In this document: piece after piece, positions 15,934-24,133 of the stretch
How positions within the stretch are numbered: position 1 is the stretch's first letter
How the letters are laid out: each line of letters starts with the position of its first letter
DNA from: Paenibacillus sabuli
GTDB taxonomy: Bacteria > Bacillota > Bacilli > Paenibacillales > Paenibacillaceae
Assembly: GCF_014705605.1 (NCBI RefSeq)
Contig: NZ_JACXIZ010000019.1
Coordinates: 1 to 64,000 of the forward strand
Length of the DNA: 64,000 nucleotides
Direction: 5' to 3'
The notes under the pieces: generated by a model
Databases searched by the model: none
What the model saw: the letters and a program-made list of their open reading frames with translations, nothing else
What the model was told of the DNA's origin: nothing
Made by a program: the position numbers and the translations under genes

Positions 15934-17136
15934 TCAGACGCCAGCGCCAGCCTTTAGCTGCTCGGCCTTGTCGACGCGCTCCCATGGCAGATCGATGTCC
16001 GTGCGGCCGAAGTGGCCGTAAGCCGCCGTCCGGCTGTAAATCGGGCGCCGCAGATCGAGCATCTTGATAATACCTGCCGGACGCAGATCGAAATTGCCGC
16101 GAATCAGCTCGACCAACGTCTCTTCGGCAACCTTGCCGGTGCCGTACGTGTCGACGCTGATCGACACCGGATTGGCGACTCCGATCGCATAGGCCAGCTG
16201 AATCTCGCACTTGTCCGCCAAGCCGGCGGCGACGAGGTTTTTGGCCACATAGCGCGCGGCATAGGCGGCCGAGCGGTCGACCTTCGTCGGGTCTTTGCCG
16301 GAGAAGGCGCCGCCGCCGTGACGGGCATAGCCGCCATACGTGTCGACAATGATTTTGCGGCCGGTCAGGCCAGCATCGCCCTGCGGGCCGCCGATGACAA
16401 AACGGCCAGTCGGGTTAATGTAGTATTTCGTAGCGTCGTCAAGCCATTTCTCCGGTACGACGGGCGCGATGACATGCTCGCGGATGTCGCGCTGGATCTG
16501 CTCGAGCGTCACTTCCTCCGCATGCTGGGTCGAGACGACGATCGCATCGACGCGCTGCGGCTGGCCGTCCACATATTCGATCGTCACCTGCGTCTTGCCG
16601 TCCGGACGCAGATAGGCGAGCGTGCCGTCCTTGCGGACCTCGGAGAGCCGACGCGCGATACGATGCGAGAGTGCGATCGGGAGCGGCATCAGCTCCGGGG
16701 TCTCGTTGGTCGCATAGCCGAACATCAGACCCTGGTCGCCGGCACCGATATCCTCATTCTCCTGACGGATGTCCTTGCCGTCGCGCGTCTCGATGGCCGC
16801 ATTTACACCTTGCGCAATATCGGCAGACTGCTCATTGAGCGAGGTCAGCACCGCACACGTGTTGTAGTCGAAGCCATATTTAGCCCGAGTGTAGCCAATC
16901 TCCTTGATCTTGCTGCGCACGATCGCCGGGATGTCGACATAGTCGGCCCGGCTGCTGATTTCGCCGATGACCAGGACGAGGCCCGTTGCGACCGAGACCT
17001 CGCACGCCACGCGCGCGAACGGATCGACCTCCAGAAATGCATCAAGCACCGCATCCGAGATCTGATCGCAGATTTTATCGGGATGTCCTTCGGTCACCGA
17101 CTCCGAAGTAAACAGATGTCTACCTTTAATCGCCAT
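15934..17136 (-). CDS. metK: S-adenosylmethionine synthetase
   Basis: A 400-residue enzyme making S-adenosylmethionine from methionine and ATP. Signatures are the N-terminal [16 protein letters not shown], the [15 protein letters not shown] loop, and the Mg/K-binding [19 protein letters not shown]. Full family length; ATG with GTAGGAGGTTGAG ahead. Its leader has a strong sigma-A-type promoter but no recognisable S-box. A terminator-like hairpin lies between promoter and gene. Confidence 0.98.
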   Translation of the reverse strand: MAIKGRHLFTSESVTEGHPDKICDQISDAVLDAFLEVDPFARVACEVSVATGLVLVIGEISSRADYVDIPAIVRSKIKEIGYTRAKYGFDYNTCAVLTSLNEQSADIAQGVNAAIETRDGKDIRQENEDIGAGDQGLMFGYATNETPELMPLPIALSHRIARRLSEVRKDGTLAYLRPDGKTQVTIEYVDGQPQRVDAIVVSTQHAEEVTLEQIQRDIREHVIAPVVPEKWLDDATKYYINPTGRFVIGGPQGDAGLTGRKIIVDTYGGYARHGGGAFSGKDPTKVDRSAAYAARYVAKNLVAAGLADKCEIQLAYAIGVANPVSISVDTYGTGKVAEETLVELIRGNFDLRPAGIIKMLDLRRPIYSRTAAYGHFGRTDIDLPWERVDKAEQLKAGAGV

Positions 17137-17196
17137 TTCTCAACCTCCTACAAACAAGAAATAAATAATCGCTTCCGGCTGGCCGGTTGTGGTTAC

Positions 17197-17227
17197 AAAA
17201 AATCAACCTTTTCCGATATGGAAAAGG
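17197..17227 (-). terminator. terminator-like hairpin in the metK leader
   Basis: Minus-strand CCTTTTCC-ATATC-GGAAAAGG is followed by TTGATTTTTT. It lies about 80 bases after the upstream permease gene, so it may simply end that operon. It is also downstream of the promoter at 17252-17280, which puts it inside the metK leader. Confidence 0.65.
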
Positions 17228-17251
17228 CCGCTCGAAACTCTCTAGGTCAAA

Positions 17252-17280
17252 ATGATACTCGATCTGCCGCGAAATGTCAA
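17252..17280 (-). promoter_or_regulatory. sigma-A-type promoter of metK
   Basis: Minus-strand TTGACA, 17-base spacer, TATCAT. A full -35 match and 5 of 6 at -10 at ideal spacing. The expected start is near 17245. Confidence 0.75.
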
Positions 17281-17308
17281 TCAGGCGGCCGGGCGATTCC
17301 CGCCAGAT

Positions 17309-18475
17309 TTAGTGCCGCAGCGCATCTACCGGATTCAGCTTGGAAGCGCGTCGCGCCGGTAGAAACCCGAACAGCACGCCCACGCCCATCGAAAACGCAA
17401 CTGCCAGCAGCATGATATCCGTCGATGCCGACGCCGGAGAATCCATCAGCTTGCCGGCATACCCAGCTCCCCCGGCGCCCGCAGCAGCGCCCGCGATACC
17501 GCCCAATCCGCCGATCAGTGCCGCCTCGACCAGAAATTGCAGCATAATATCGCGTCGCTTGGCGCCAAGTGACTTGCGGATGCCGATCTCCCTGGTACGT
17601 TCCGTCACGGATACGAGCATCATGTTCATAATGCCGATGCCGCCGACCAGCAGCGAAATCCCTGCCACATAGGTCAGCATTGTCGACATTGAGGTGGACA
17701 CAGCCGTCACCGTCTCCAGCAGATCTGCTTGATTAAAGACACTGTAACTATTCTCATCATTGCGAAAAAAACGCTGCAAATTGAACTCCAATGCGCTCTG
17801 CACCGAATCGACCTGCTGCTCGCCGGCAGCCTGCACATATAAGGTTCGAATTGCATTCGTCTGCAAAACGACGCGCGCCGTCTGGATGGGCACGACAACC
17901 AGATTGTCATTGGAGCCGCCGGAAGAGCTGCCCTTCTCCGCCAATACGCCTACAATCGTGTACGGAATGCCGCCGAGCGTCAACTTTTCGCCGACCGGAT
18001 CGGATAGCTCCAGCTCCTCCGCGACCTCGGAGCCGATGACAGCCACCTTTTGCGCAAATGCGCCATCGATCTCCTTGATAAATCGTCCCTGCGCCACCTC
18101 GTACTCTCGCACTTTTGCATACGATGGCGTACTTGCAGCAATCGAAGTCGAGTACGTCGCAGCCTTGTATTTCGCCGTCACATTGCCGGTGATGACCGGA
18201 GCGGATGCCGAGACGCCCTCAATGTCGACAAGCGCCTCTGCGTCCTCCAGCGAGATGCTGGTCGTCGCTCCGCGTCCGACGACATTGACAGTCAACAGAT
18301 TCGTTCCCAGTCCCTGCATCTGACTCTTGACTTGCTCGGCCGTCCCATTGCCGATGGCGACCATGATGGTTACGGATGCAATGCCGATCATCATACCGAG
18401 GACGGTAAGCGCGGTTCGCATTCTCTGACTATATACACTATGCCACGCCATCCGCAATCCCTGTGTCAGCTTCAT
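17309..18475 (-). CDS. MacB-like ABC transporter permease
   Basis: A 388-residue permease of the MacB/FtsX type. It has one N-terminal membrane helix (about 20-42), a large extracytoplasmic MacB_PCD domain (to about 265), and three C-terminal helices in the FtsX domain with VSVTERTREIGIRKSLGAKRRDI. The protein ends at ASKLNPVDALRH, the common terminus of the family. The start overlaps the ATPase stop by four bases (ATGA). With the ATPase and adaptor it forms a tripartite-type exporter that acts on substrates outside the membrane; the substrate is unknown. Confidence 0.93.
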   Translation of the reverse strand: MKLTQGLRMAWHSVYSQRMRTALTVLGMMIGIASVTIMVAIGNGTAEQVKSQMQGLGTNLLTVNVVGRGATTSISLEDAEALVDIEGVSASAPVITGNVTAKYKAATYSTSIAASTPSYAKVREYEVAQGRFIKEIDGAFAQKVAVIGSEVAEELELSDPVGEKLTLGGIPYTIVGVLAEKGSSSGGSNDNLVVVPIQTARVVLQTNAIRTLYVQAAGEQQVDSVQSALEFNLQRFFRNDENSYSVFNQADLLETVTAVSTSMSTMLTYVAGISLLVGGIGIMNMMLVSVTERTREIGIRKSLGAKRRDIMLQFLVEAALIGGLGGIAGAAAGAGGAGYAGKLMDSPASASTDIMLLAVAFSMGVGVLFGFLPARRASKLNPVDALRH

Positions 18476-19176
18476 GAGACGGCCCCCTTCTCCTCGGTCA
18501 GCCGTCCATCCGAAATACGGACGACGCGCCTCGCCTGCGCGGCCACCGCCGGGTCATGCGTAATCAGGACGATCGTGTTCCCTTCTCCTCCCAATTCCTG
18601 TAGCAGCGCCATCACTTCCCGACTGGTCCGGCTGTCGAGCGCGCCTGTCGGTTCATCCGCGAGCAACAACGGCGGCTGTCCGGCCAGCGCGCGCGCAATC
18701 GCGACCCTCTGCTGCTGGCCGCCGGAGAGCTGGCTCGGGAGATGATGCAATTTATCGCCCAGTCCGACCTTCTGTAGCGCCTCGATGGTCCGTTCCCGTC
18801 GTTCGCGCCGCGACATCCCGCGGTAGATGAGCGGCAGTTCGACATTGTCGATGACCCTCAGCTTGGGCAGCAGGTGATACTGTTGAAAAATGAACCCGAT
18901 CTTTTGATTTCGAATCGTTGCCAGCTTATTATCCGAAAGCCGCTCCACTTCCACGCCATCGAGATAATAGGTGCCGCTACTCGGCTGATCTAGGCAACCG
19001 AGCACATTCATCAAGGTCGACTTCCCCGATCCGGAAGGACCGACCACCGCCATAAAATCCCCTTCGCGCACGTCAAGCGTAATATGATCGAGTGCCAGAA
19101 ATGACTGTCCGCCCATGGTATAGGACTTGCATAGCTGCTCCAATCGAATAAGGCTGCTACCCGGCGCACTCATCAT
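18472..19176 (-). CDS. MacB-type ABC transporter ATP-binding protein
   Basis: A 234-residue ATPase with Walker A GPSGSGKST (about residues 46-54), Q-loop FQQYHLLPKL, signature LSGGQQQRVAIARAL, Walker B LLLADEPTGALD and switch His in ITHD. The insert after the Q-loop places it in the LolD/MacB lipoprotein-peptide export group. It overlaps both neighbours by four bases, so the three transporter genes are tightly coupled. Confidence 0.95.
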   Translation of the reverse strand: MMSAPGSSLIRLEQLCKSYTMGGQSFLALDHITLDVREGDFMAVVGPSGSGKSTLMNVLGCLDQPSSGTYYLDGVEVERLSDNKLATIRNQKIGFIFQQYHLLPKLRVIDNVELPLIYRGMSRRERRERTIEALQKVGLGDKLHHLPSQLSGGQQQRVAIARALAGQPPLLLADEPTGALDSRTSREVMALLQELGGEGNTIVLITHDPAVAAQARRVVRISDGRLTEEKGAVS

Positions 19177-20558
19177 GAGCGACCTCCGCCCATGCCGCCG
19201 CCTCGCATCCCTCCGGCCCCCGTGCCACCGCCCATGCCGCCGCTGGGCATGCCGCCGCCAAAGTCCATTCCCCCGCCAGGGAACCCCCCTTGTATTTGTT
19301 CCGTATTGGAATTCTCCGTCGTGCTGATTGCAATGAGCACCCGATCGCCTTCGCTCAGCCCGGAGAGCACCTCGACATACGAATCAGTAGTAATCCCGAC
19401 GGTTATTTCGCGCAGACCGCCTTCCGAGGTCGCGGCCCCGAAGCCGCCGCTCGGAGCGCCGGCGGGGCCGTTAAAGCGCTCGCTCCGCGCCTCCTCCGTG
19501 CCGTCGTCCGCCCCCCTTAGCGAGTCGGGCCCGCTCTGACCGGCCCGACTTCCAGGTTCCGATGGCTCAAGTGTGGCCGCTTCTCCCGCGTCGTCCGCTC
19601 CTGTCGACGAGCCGTCCGCGACGCGCACATAGTACCGATCTCCCATCATTTCGACAGCATCAACAGGCACCATGAGGGCGTCTTCCTTCTCGGTAATGAT
19701 GATCTCCACTTGTCCCGACATGCCTGGCAGCACTTGATCTGCCTCGTCCAGTGCGACCGTTACGGGGAAGGTCGCCACGCCGTTGGACGCACTCCCCTCC
19801 TTTGCAATTTCGACAACACGCCCTCCGAGCGTTCGACCCTCCAGTGCATCCAGCGTGATGCGCGCCGTTTGTTCGATATTCAGCTTGGTAATATCCAGCT
19901 CATCCGCCGATATCGTCATGTTTAACTTGTCGTAGTTCACGATCGCAAATGCTTCCTGACGTGCCGAGGTATTTTCGTCCGCTTTGACATTCACCGCCGT
20001 GACCGTACCGTCGATAGGTGCGATGAGCGGATCGGGCGGATCAGCCTCTTTCTGGTATTCAACAATTTCCAGTTCAGTCTGTTCAATCGCCAGTTGCGCG
20101 TTTTGAATACTGACTGCGGCCGCCTCCATTTCTTTATCCTCCGCACCGGAGGCACGCAGCGTCTTCCAGCTGGTCTCGGCCGACTCCAGCGACATCCGCT
20201 GCTGCTTTAGCGACAGCTCGGCTTTTTGAATCGCGAGCGAGACATCTTCTCCCTCGAACGTCGCTAGCACGTCCCCTGCCTTCACGCTGTCTCCCTCCTG
20301 GACCAGTACCTCGGCGATCGTCGCCGCGTCCGAGACCAGTACCGTCTCAGTCTCTGCGAGACCGATAGAGCCTGATCCGGACACACTTTGGGTGATTCGC
20401 CCCTTGGTCACGGGCATCTCCATATAAGTGACTGCTGCCGCAGCGCTGCTTGACACATGATGCGCCTGGTACCAGGTGTAGCCGGCATAGCCCGCTCCAG
20501 TTGCTACGATGATGACTGCGGCGATGGCGATCCACCGCCGGATTCGACTGCTTTTCAT
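19173..20558 (-). CDS. MacA/HlyD-type adaptor with Gly/Met-rich tail
   Basis: A 461-residue efflux adaptor. A single N-terminal membrane helix (about 10-28) is followed by the lipoyl and barrel-sandwich halves (ATIAEVLVQEGDSVKAGDVLATFEG and PIDGTVTAVNVKADE), a helical hairpin (about 110-165) and a beta-barrel domain (VPVDAVEMMGDRYYV). A charged insert (about 320-365) and a tail of GGGM/GGM repeats follow, both unusual additions. It starts 14 bases after the secreted-protein gene at 20573-23089, so that protein and the exporter look like one operon. Confidence 0.9.
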   Translation of the reverse strand: MKSSRIRRWIAIAAVIIVATGAGYAGYTWYQAHHVSSSAAAAVTYMEMPVTKGRITQSVSGSGSIGLAETETVLVSDAATIAEVLVQEGDSVKAGDVLATFEGEDVSLAIQKAELSLKQQRMSLESAETSWKTLRASGAEDKEMEAAAVSIQNAQLAIEQTELEIVEYQKEADPPDPLIAPIDGTVTAVNVKADENTSARQEAFAIVNYDKLNMTISADELDITKLNIEQTARITLDALEGRTLGGRVVEIAKEGSASNGVATFPVTVALDEADQVLPGMSGQVEIIITEKEDALMVPVDAVEMMGDRYYVRVADGSSTGADDAGEAATLEPSEPGSRAGQSGPDSLRGADDGTEEARSERFNGPAGAPSGGFGAATSEGGLREITVGITTDSYVEVLSGLSEGDRVLIAISTTENSNTEQIQGGFPGGGMDFGGGMPSGGMGGGTGAGGMRGGGMGGGRS

Positions 20559-20572
20559 GGCTCTCCCCCTCT

Positions 20573-23089
20573 TTATTCACTCCGCCCGAACCAGTTGATT
20601 TCCTTGGAGGCGATCAATAGCTCCGCCCCGTCGTAGACATCGTAGACATTGATTTCAAAGGTATCATAATCGGCGATCTTGCCCTGCACAGCCGAATCAC
20701 TGAAGCGCAGTTCAAGCGGTTGATCCGAGCCGGCGACCAACGTCTGAGCGTCTGAAGATGTCTCTGCCAGCTCAACCTCCTGCGCATAGGTGACACCGAT
20801 CTGGTCCTGATTGACGAACTCAATCCGCAGCTTGTGGCCGCCCGCCACGTAATCGTAGGTTTCGTCAACTTCCAGATCGTAAGCCATCTCCAGGCGAATC
20901 CCCTCTACGCTGTACGCCCCGGTAACATGAAGGTTGCCCACCACATCGCGCAGCGTCAGCTTATAGGCGGAGAAGGCGATGTCCGACAGCGTCGTATTTA
21001 GTTCCGGTTGTTGCTCGTGCACGTTATAGACGACCGGGCGAACAAGCACCTCTTCCTCGCCAGACGATGCTAGCTCATCTGGCAGCGATTGGCCAAAAAT
21101 CAACTTATAGTTATGGCTATCAAATGTTTTGGACAGATTGCTCCAGCCGCTAAGCAGGATCGTGCCGCCGGGCTTCACCTTCTCTGTCATCGATGTCAGT
21201 TGCAGCGTGGCAAGCTGACCGTTCCCGTCCTCGATATAGGCGGCAAGCGAGGCCGTCTGCGCCGCGCGCAGCTCCTCATTCGTCACTTCAAATTCAGTAT
21301 AAAAGGTACGTCCCAAGCTCCCCTCGAACAAACGAGTGGCGTGAACTTGAACGCGGCTCCTCGCCCCTTCTGCGCCTACAACGTAGCCATCGGATTCGGA
21401 GTATTCGCTATACGGCGTCAACTGCTGCTCGTTAAATTGAAAGCGCCTGATCGACTCGTCCGACTCCGATTGTTCAGTCAGGATAAACGCCACCTCCTCG
21501 ATCTCAGTCGTATACGGAATGGGAATGTAGACGAGCTGACGAATCGAGTCTCCCGCCGCTATATCGAGTTGCGGATCCAACGCCGCCGTCCGGCTCGTCC
21601 CCGCAACGCGAACCCCGTTCACCACAAAATATCCGCTTAAATCCGGCGGCTTGATCGAAGCGTCGGACCGATTCGTAATCGTCAATTCTGCCGTCAACGC
21701 ATCGGAATCAGTCGACGTGGTACGCTGGATAGAGGCAATCCGTACTTCATAGCCGGAATCATGCACATACGTGCTGCCTACTCCGCCCTCCTGAGCATGT
21801 GGCGCCGGAAGCTTGTACATGCCGAGCAAGTAGCCCGAGCCGCTTGAGCTGCCGTCTACCGCCGCTACACCGCTTGTACGAACGACAACCTCCGCCCCCG
21901 TCCATGCCGAGGCCGGCAGCGTCCCGCTCAGTGTCAAGGTGCGCTCAATTTGCGGCAATAACGTAGTCTTGTCCGTATCCGGTGCATAGGTCAACGGGTA
22001 CGCGATGCCTGCCGTTGTTTGCAATTCAAATTCCAAATCAGGAAGCGCAATCGCTTCATTTCCAGTATTGGAAATCGCAAACGCAACGTCGATCTCGGTT
22101 TCTTCGTCTTCGTCCCGCACTGTCACACGTCCGACTCGGGTCTGAACCATGACGCCGTTCATATACACCTTTCTGATCGCGCCAGCCGTTACCGCAGGAG
22201 CCGGCTGCAGCAGCGGAATGGCGAATTGTCCGATCGGCAAACGCAGTCCGGATGCCTCGTCCCGTCGATATGGGAGCAATACAATGGATTTTCCGACCAC
22301 GGCATTTGGTAGTTTGGCTTGAACCGTCACTATTTTTCGTTCCTTCGGTTGCAGCGTCAGCTCTGACAGTGCCTGTGAATCGACATCGAACACGGAATAA
22401 CTTTCCGTTTGCAGCGCCAATCCGATATTCGAAAGTTCGACGCTGCTTAATCCGATGTTTTCAACCAGGTAACTGATCGTGACAGACATACCGTCTTGAT
22501 CCTGAGTAACAAAGTATTGCTTGATTGCACCTTTCACTTTTGCATTGTTAATAAGAAGCACATCCGGCTGAAATACCGGAGTTCCACTCGTCGTTTCTTC
22601 GGGATATGTAAGTGTGCCAAGGGTACGCTCGAAATTTGTTGCGGAGAGGTCAAAGGCCATTACTTTGAGGGTCAAATCACGAAGCCGTACGCCCGAATCA
22701 ACCGTAGCGTAATAGGTGAGGTTAACGGATGACGAGGAAGACAGCTTTTTTTTCGTCTGGTCAGTCTGGGCGAGAATCGCCTTATAGACTTTTCCGGATT
22801 TGCCGCTAACGGTTACCCAGTAATCAAGCAAGTCAAGCTCGCTCCCGCTATTGTTCGCGATCGTGACTGTAAATGCCAGCACCAGCTGCTGATCCTGCAT
22901 TAACAGTCCGGCATCGCGCACATACATACTGGTTCCCTTTTCCAATTCGACTGATGCCTGAGCTGAAGTTGCCGCTGCAGCGCTGGGAGCTTGTGGCCAC
23001 TGCCCGATCTGCGGCAACAACGATGGTTGCAGCAACGCTGCGCAAGCTGTTGCAATCGTAAGTCCGTATTTAATGATCTGTCCTTTCAA
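20573..23089 (-). CDS. large secreted protein of unknown function, paralogue A
   Basis: An 838-residue exported protein, not recognised by family. The TTG at 23089 is chosen because it aligns exactly with the start of paralogue B and has GGAGGG seven bases ahead; the frame is open to 23119. A signal peptide (about residues 10-40, ending near APSAAAA) precedes successive beta-rich segments resembling telokin/CARDB-like Ig domains (LLMQDQQLVLAFTVTIANNS, YFVTQDQDGMSVTISYLVEN, LTAELTITNRS, TFYTEFEVTNEE). There is no catalytic motif or wall anchor. It is in operon with the MacAB-like exporter. A role in envelope binding or sensing is a guess. Confidence 0.82.
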   Translation of the reverse strand: MKGQIIKYGLTIATACAALLQPSLLPQIGQWPQAPSAAAATSAQASVELEKGTSMYVRDAGLLMQDQQLVLAFTVTIANNSGSELDLLDYWVTVSGKSGKVYKAILAQTDQTKKKLSSSSSVNLTYYATVDSGVRLRDLTLKVMAFDLSATNFERTLGTLTYPEETTSGTPVFQPDVLLINNAKVKGAIKQYFVTQDQDGMSVTISYLVENIGLSSVELSNIGLALQTESYSVFDVDSQALSELTLQPKERKIVTVQAKLPNAVVGKSIVLLPYRRDEASGLRLPIGQFAIPLLQPAPAVTAGAIRKVYMNGVMVQTRVGRVTVRDEDEETEIDVAFAISNTGNEAIALPDLEFELQTTAGIAYPLTYAPDTDKTTLLPQIERTLTLSGTLPASAWTGAEVVVRTSGVAAVDGSSSGSGYLLGMYKLPAPHAQEGGVGSTYVHDSGYEVRIASIQRTTSTDSDALTAELTITNRSDASIKPPDLSGYFVVNGVRVAGTSRTAALDPQLDIAAGDSIRQLVYIPIPYTTEIEEVAFILTEQSESDESIRRFQFNEQQLTPYSEYSESDGYVVGAEGARSRVQVHATRLFEGSLGRTFYTEFEVTNEELRAAQTASLAAYIEDGNGQLATLQLTSMTEKVKPGGTILLSGWSNLSKTFDSHNYKLIFGQSLPDELASSGEEEVLVRPVVYNVHEQQPELNTTLSDIAFSAYKLTLRDVVGNLHVTGAYSVEGIRLEMAYDLEVDETYDYVAGGHKLRIEFVNQDQIGVTYAQEVELAETSSDAQTLVAGSDQPLELRFSDSAVQGKIADYDTFEINVYDVYDGAELLIASKEINWFGRSE

Positions 23090-23172
23090 CACGCATCCCT
23101 CCAGAGCCTTCATTTCCATAATTGGGTTTCGTCCCTGAGGTCATTTAAGCGCATGAACCTTGAATAAAGCTT

Positions 23173-23206
23173 AAAAAAGGACTCCCCCTATGAATTGGAG
23201 AGTCCT
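23173..23206 (-). terminator. intrinsic terminator of the spore-protein gene
   Basis: Minus-strand AGGACTCTCC and GGGGGAGTCCT pair around AATTCATA, with one bulge, and are followed by six T. It lies 17 bases after the stop. Confidence 0.8.
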
Positions 23207-23222
23207 GAGTCAAAGAAATAGA

Positions 23223-23495
23223 TTAGTGAAGCCCTTGCTGTGCTTGTTGAATGATACGACGGGTAATTTCTCCCCCGACCGAGCCGGCCTCCCGCGTCGC
23301 CAGCTGACTCCACGGCACATGCGCGGCTTGGTTGTGCTGCGCGCCCAGTTCGCCGGCGAATTCGGCATCTGCCCCTCCGGCCGGGGACGAGCCGGAATGG
23401 ACGTACAGTCCCAACTCTGCGGCTATTTCGTATTTCATTTGATCCAGCGCGGGCTTGCATGCCGGCACCACTTTTTGATTGCTGCGACCTGCCAT
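23223..23495 (-). CDS. alpha/beta-type small acid-soluble spore protein
   Basis: A 90-residue spore DNA-protecting protein. The two conserved segments are present: PALDQMKYEIAAELG, containing the germination-protease site region, and LATREAGSVGGEITRRIIQQAQ. They are separated by about 30 residues (GLYVHSGSSPAGGADAEFAGELGAQHNQAAHVPWSQ interval), somewhat longer than usual. The ATG at 23495 has TTGGAGGTG eight bases ahead. A monocistronic unit with its own terminator, expected to be sigma-G controlled, though I could not find a clear sigma-G promoter. Confidence 0.93.
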   Translation of the reverse strand: MAGRSNQKVVPACKPALDQMKYEIAAELGLYVHSGSSPAGGADAEFAGELGAQHNQAAHVPWSQLATREAGSVGGEITRRIIQQAQQGLH

Positions 23496-23599
23496 CGATA
23501 CACACCTCCAATAGTGAGATGCGTTTAGTATCTGCCGACAGGCCAAGGACGAAGCGGGTTACATATTGTCAGCAACGGAAGTTCCGTGTGCCCGAACCA

Positions 23600-24100
23600 T
23601 TAATAGGCTGTAATGGCATGCTTGCCTTTGACGAGCACGATCAACGTATTGTTTTGCACCTTCGGATCGGGCGTGACGCCTCTGCCGGGCCTTGGCGACA
23701 GCAGCAGGTGATTCTTGCTTGCCGCTGTGCCATTTGTCAGATCCTTGCCCGCTGTCAGATTGGAGATGCCGTCCTTGTCCGCACTGTAGGCCACCGCGCG
23801 TCCCGAACGCACAATGAATTCGGTGCCCTCCTCCTCGGCGACAATTTTTTTGCCGGCCGGGACGAGCACGACCTCCATCGCTGCAGCGATTCCCGCTTCG
23901 CCATTATCGCCGCCGGCCGGGAGCTCGCCGCCCATCTGCTTGAAGAGCTGATCGACATAGCTTTTGGTCACCACCGGATCGTCGGCGGAGCCGGGCTTGG
24001 CATCGGCCCCGTCTGCTTGACTGGACAGATGGGTCCCGATTACGACCCCGAGTGTAATCGCCACACAGGCTGCTGTCAGTTTCACAATGTGCTTTTTCAT
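23600..24100 (-). CDS. hypothetical anchored or secreted protein
   Basis: A 166-residue protein with an N-terminal hydrophobic segment (about 8-25). A DDPVVTKSYVDQLFKQ stretch and a compact C-terminal beta domain follow (VVLVPAGKKIVAEEEGTEFIVRSGRAVAYS, then NHLLLSPRPGRGVTP). This layout recurs in uncharacterised proteins of spore-forming Firmicutes; no function is known to me. It begins 33 bases after paralogue B at 24134-26662 and is probably co-transcribed with it. ATG with GGAAGGTGA ahead. Confidence 0.75.
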   Translation of the reverse strand: MKKHIVKLTAACVAITLGVVIGTHLSSQADGADAKPGSADDPVVTKSYVDQLFKQMGGELPAGGDNGEAGIAAAMEVVLVPAGKKIVAEEEGTEFIVRSGRAVAYSADKDGISNLTAGKDLTNGTAASKNHLLLSPRPGRGVTPDPKVQNNTLIVLVKGKHAITAY

Positions 24101-24133
24101 GGAGTAAACGTCACCTTCCCTGCTATTGAATCA

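Noticed and set aside
17137-17308. S-box or other known SAM riboswitch before metK
   Set aside because: None of the S-box core sequences are visible, and the distance from the promoter to the terminator hairpin is too short for that aptamer.
23496-23560. Sigma-G promoter for the spore-protein gene
   Set aside because: A GATACTA resembling the -10 is present, but no acceptable -35 lies at the right distance, so I did not annotate it.
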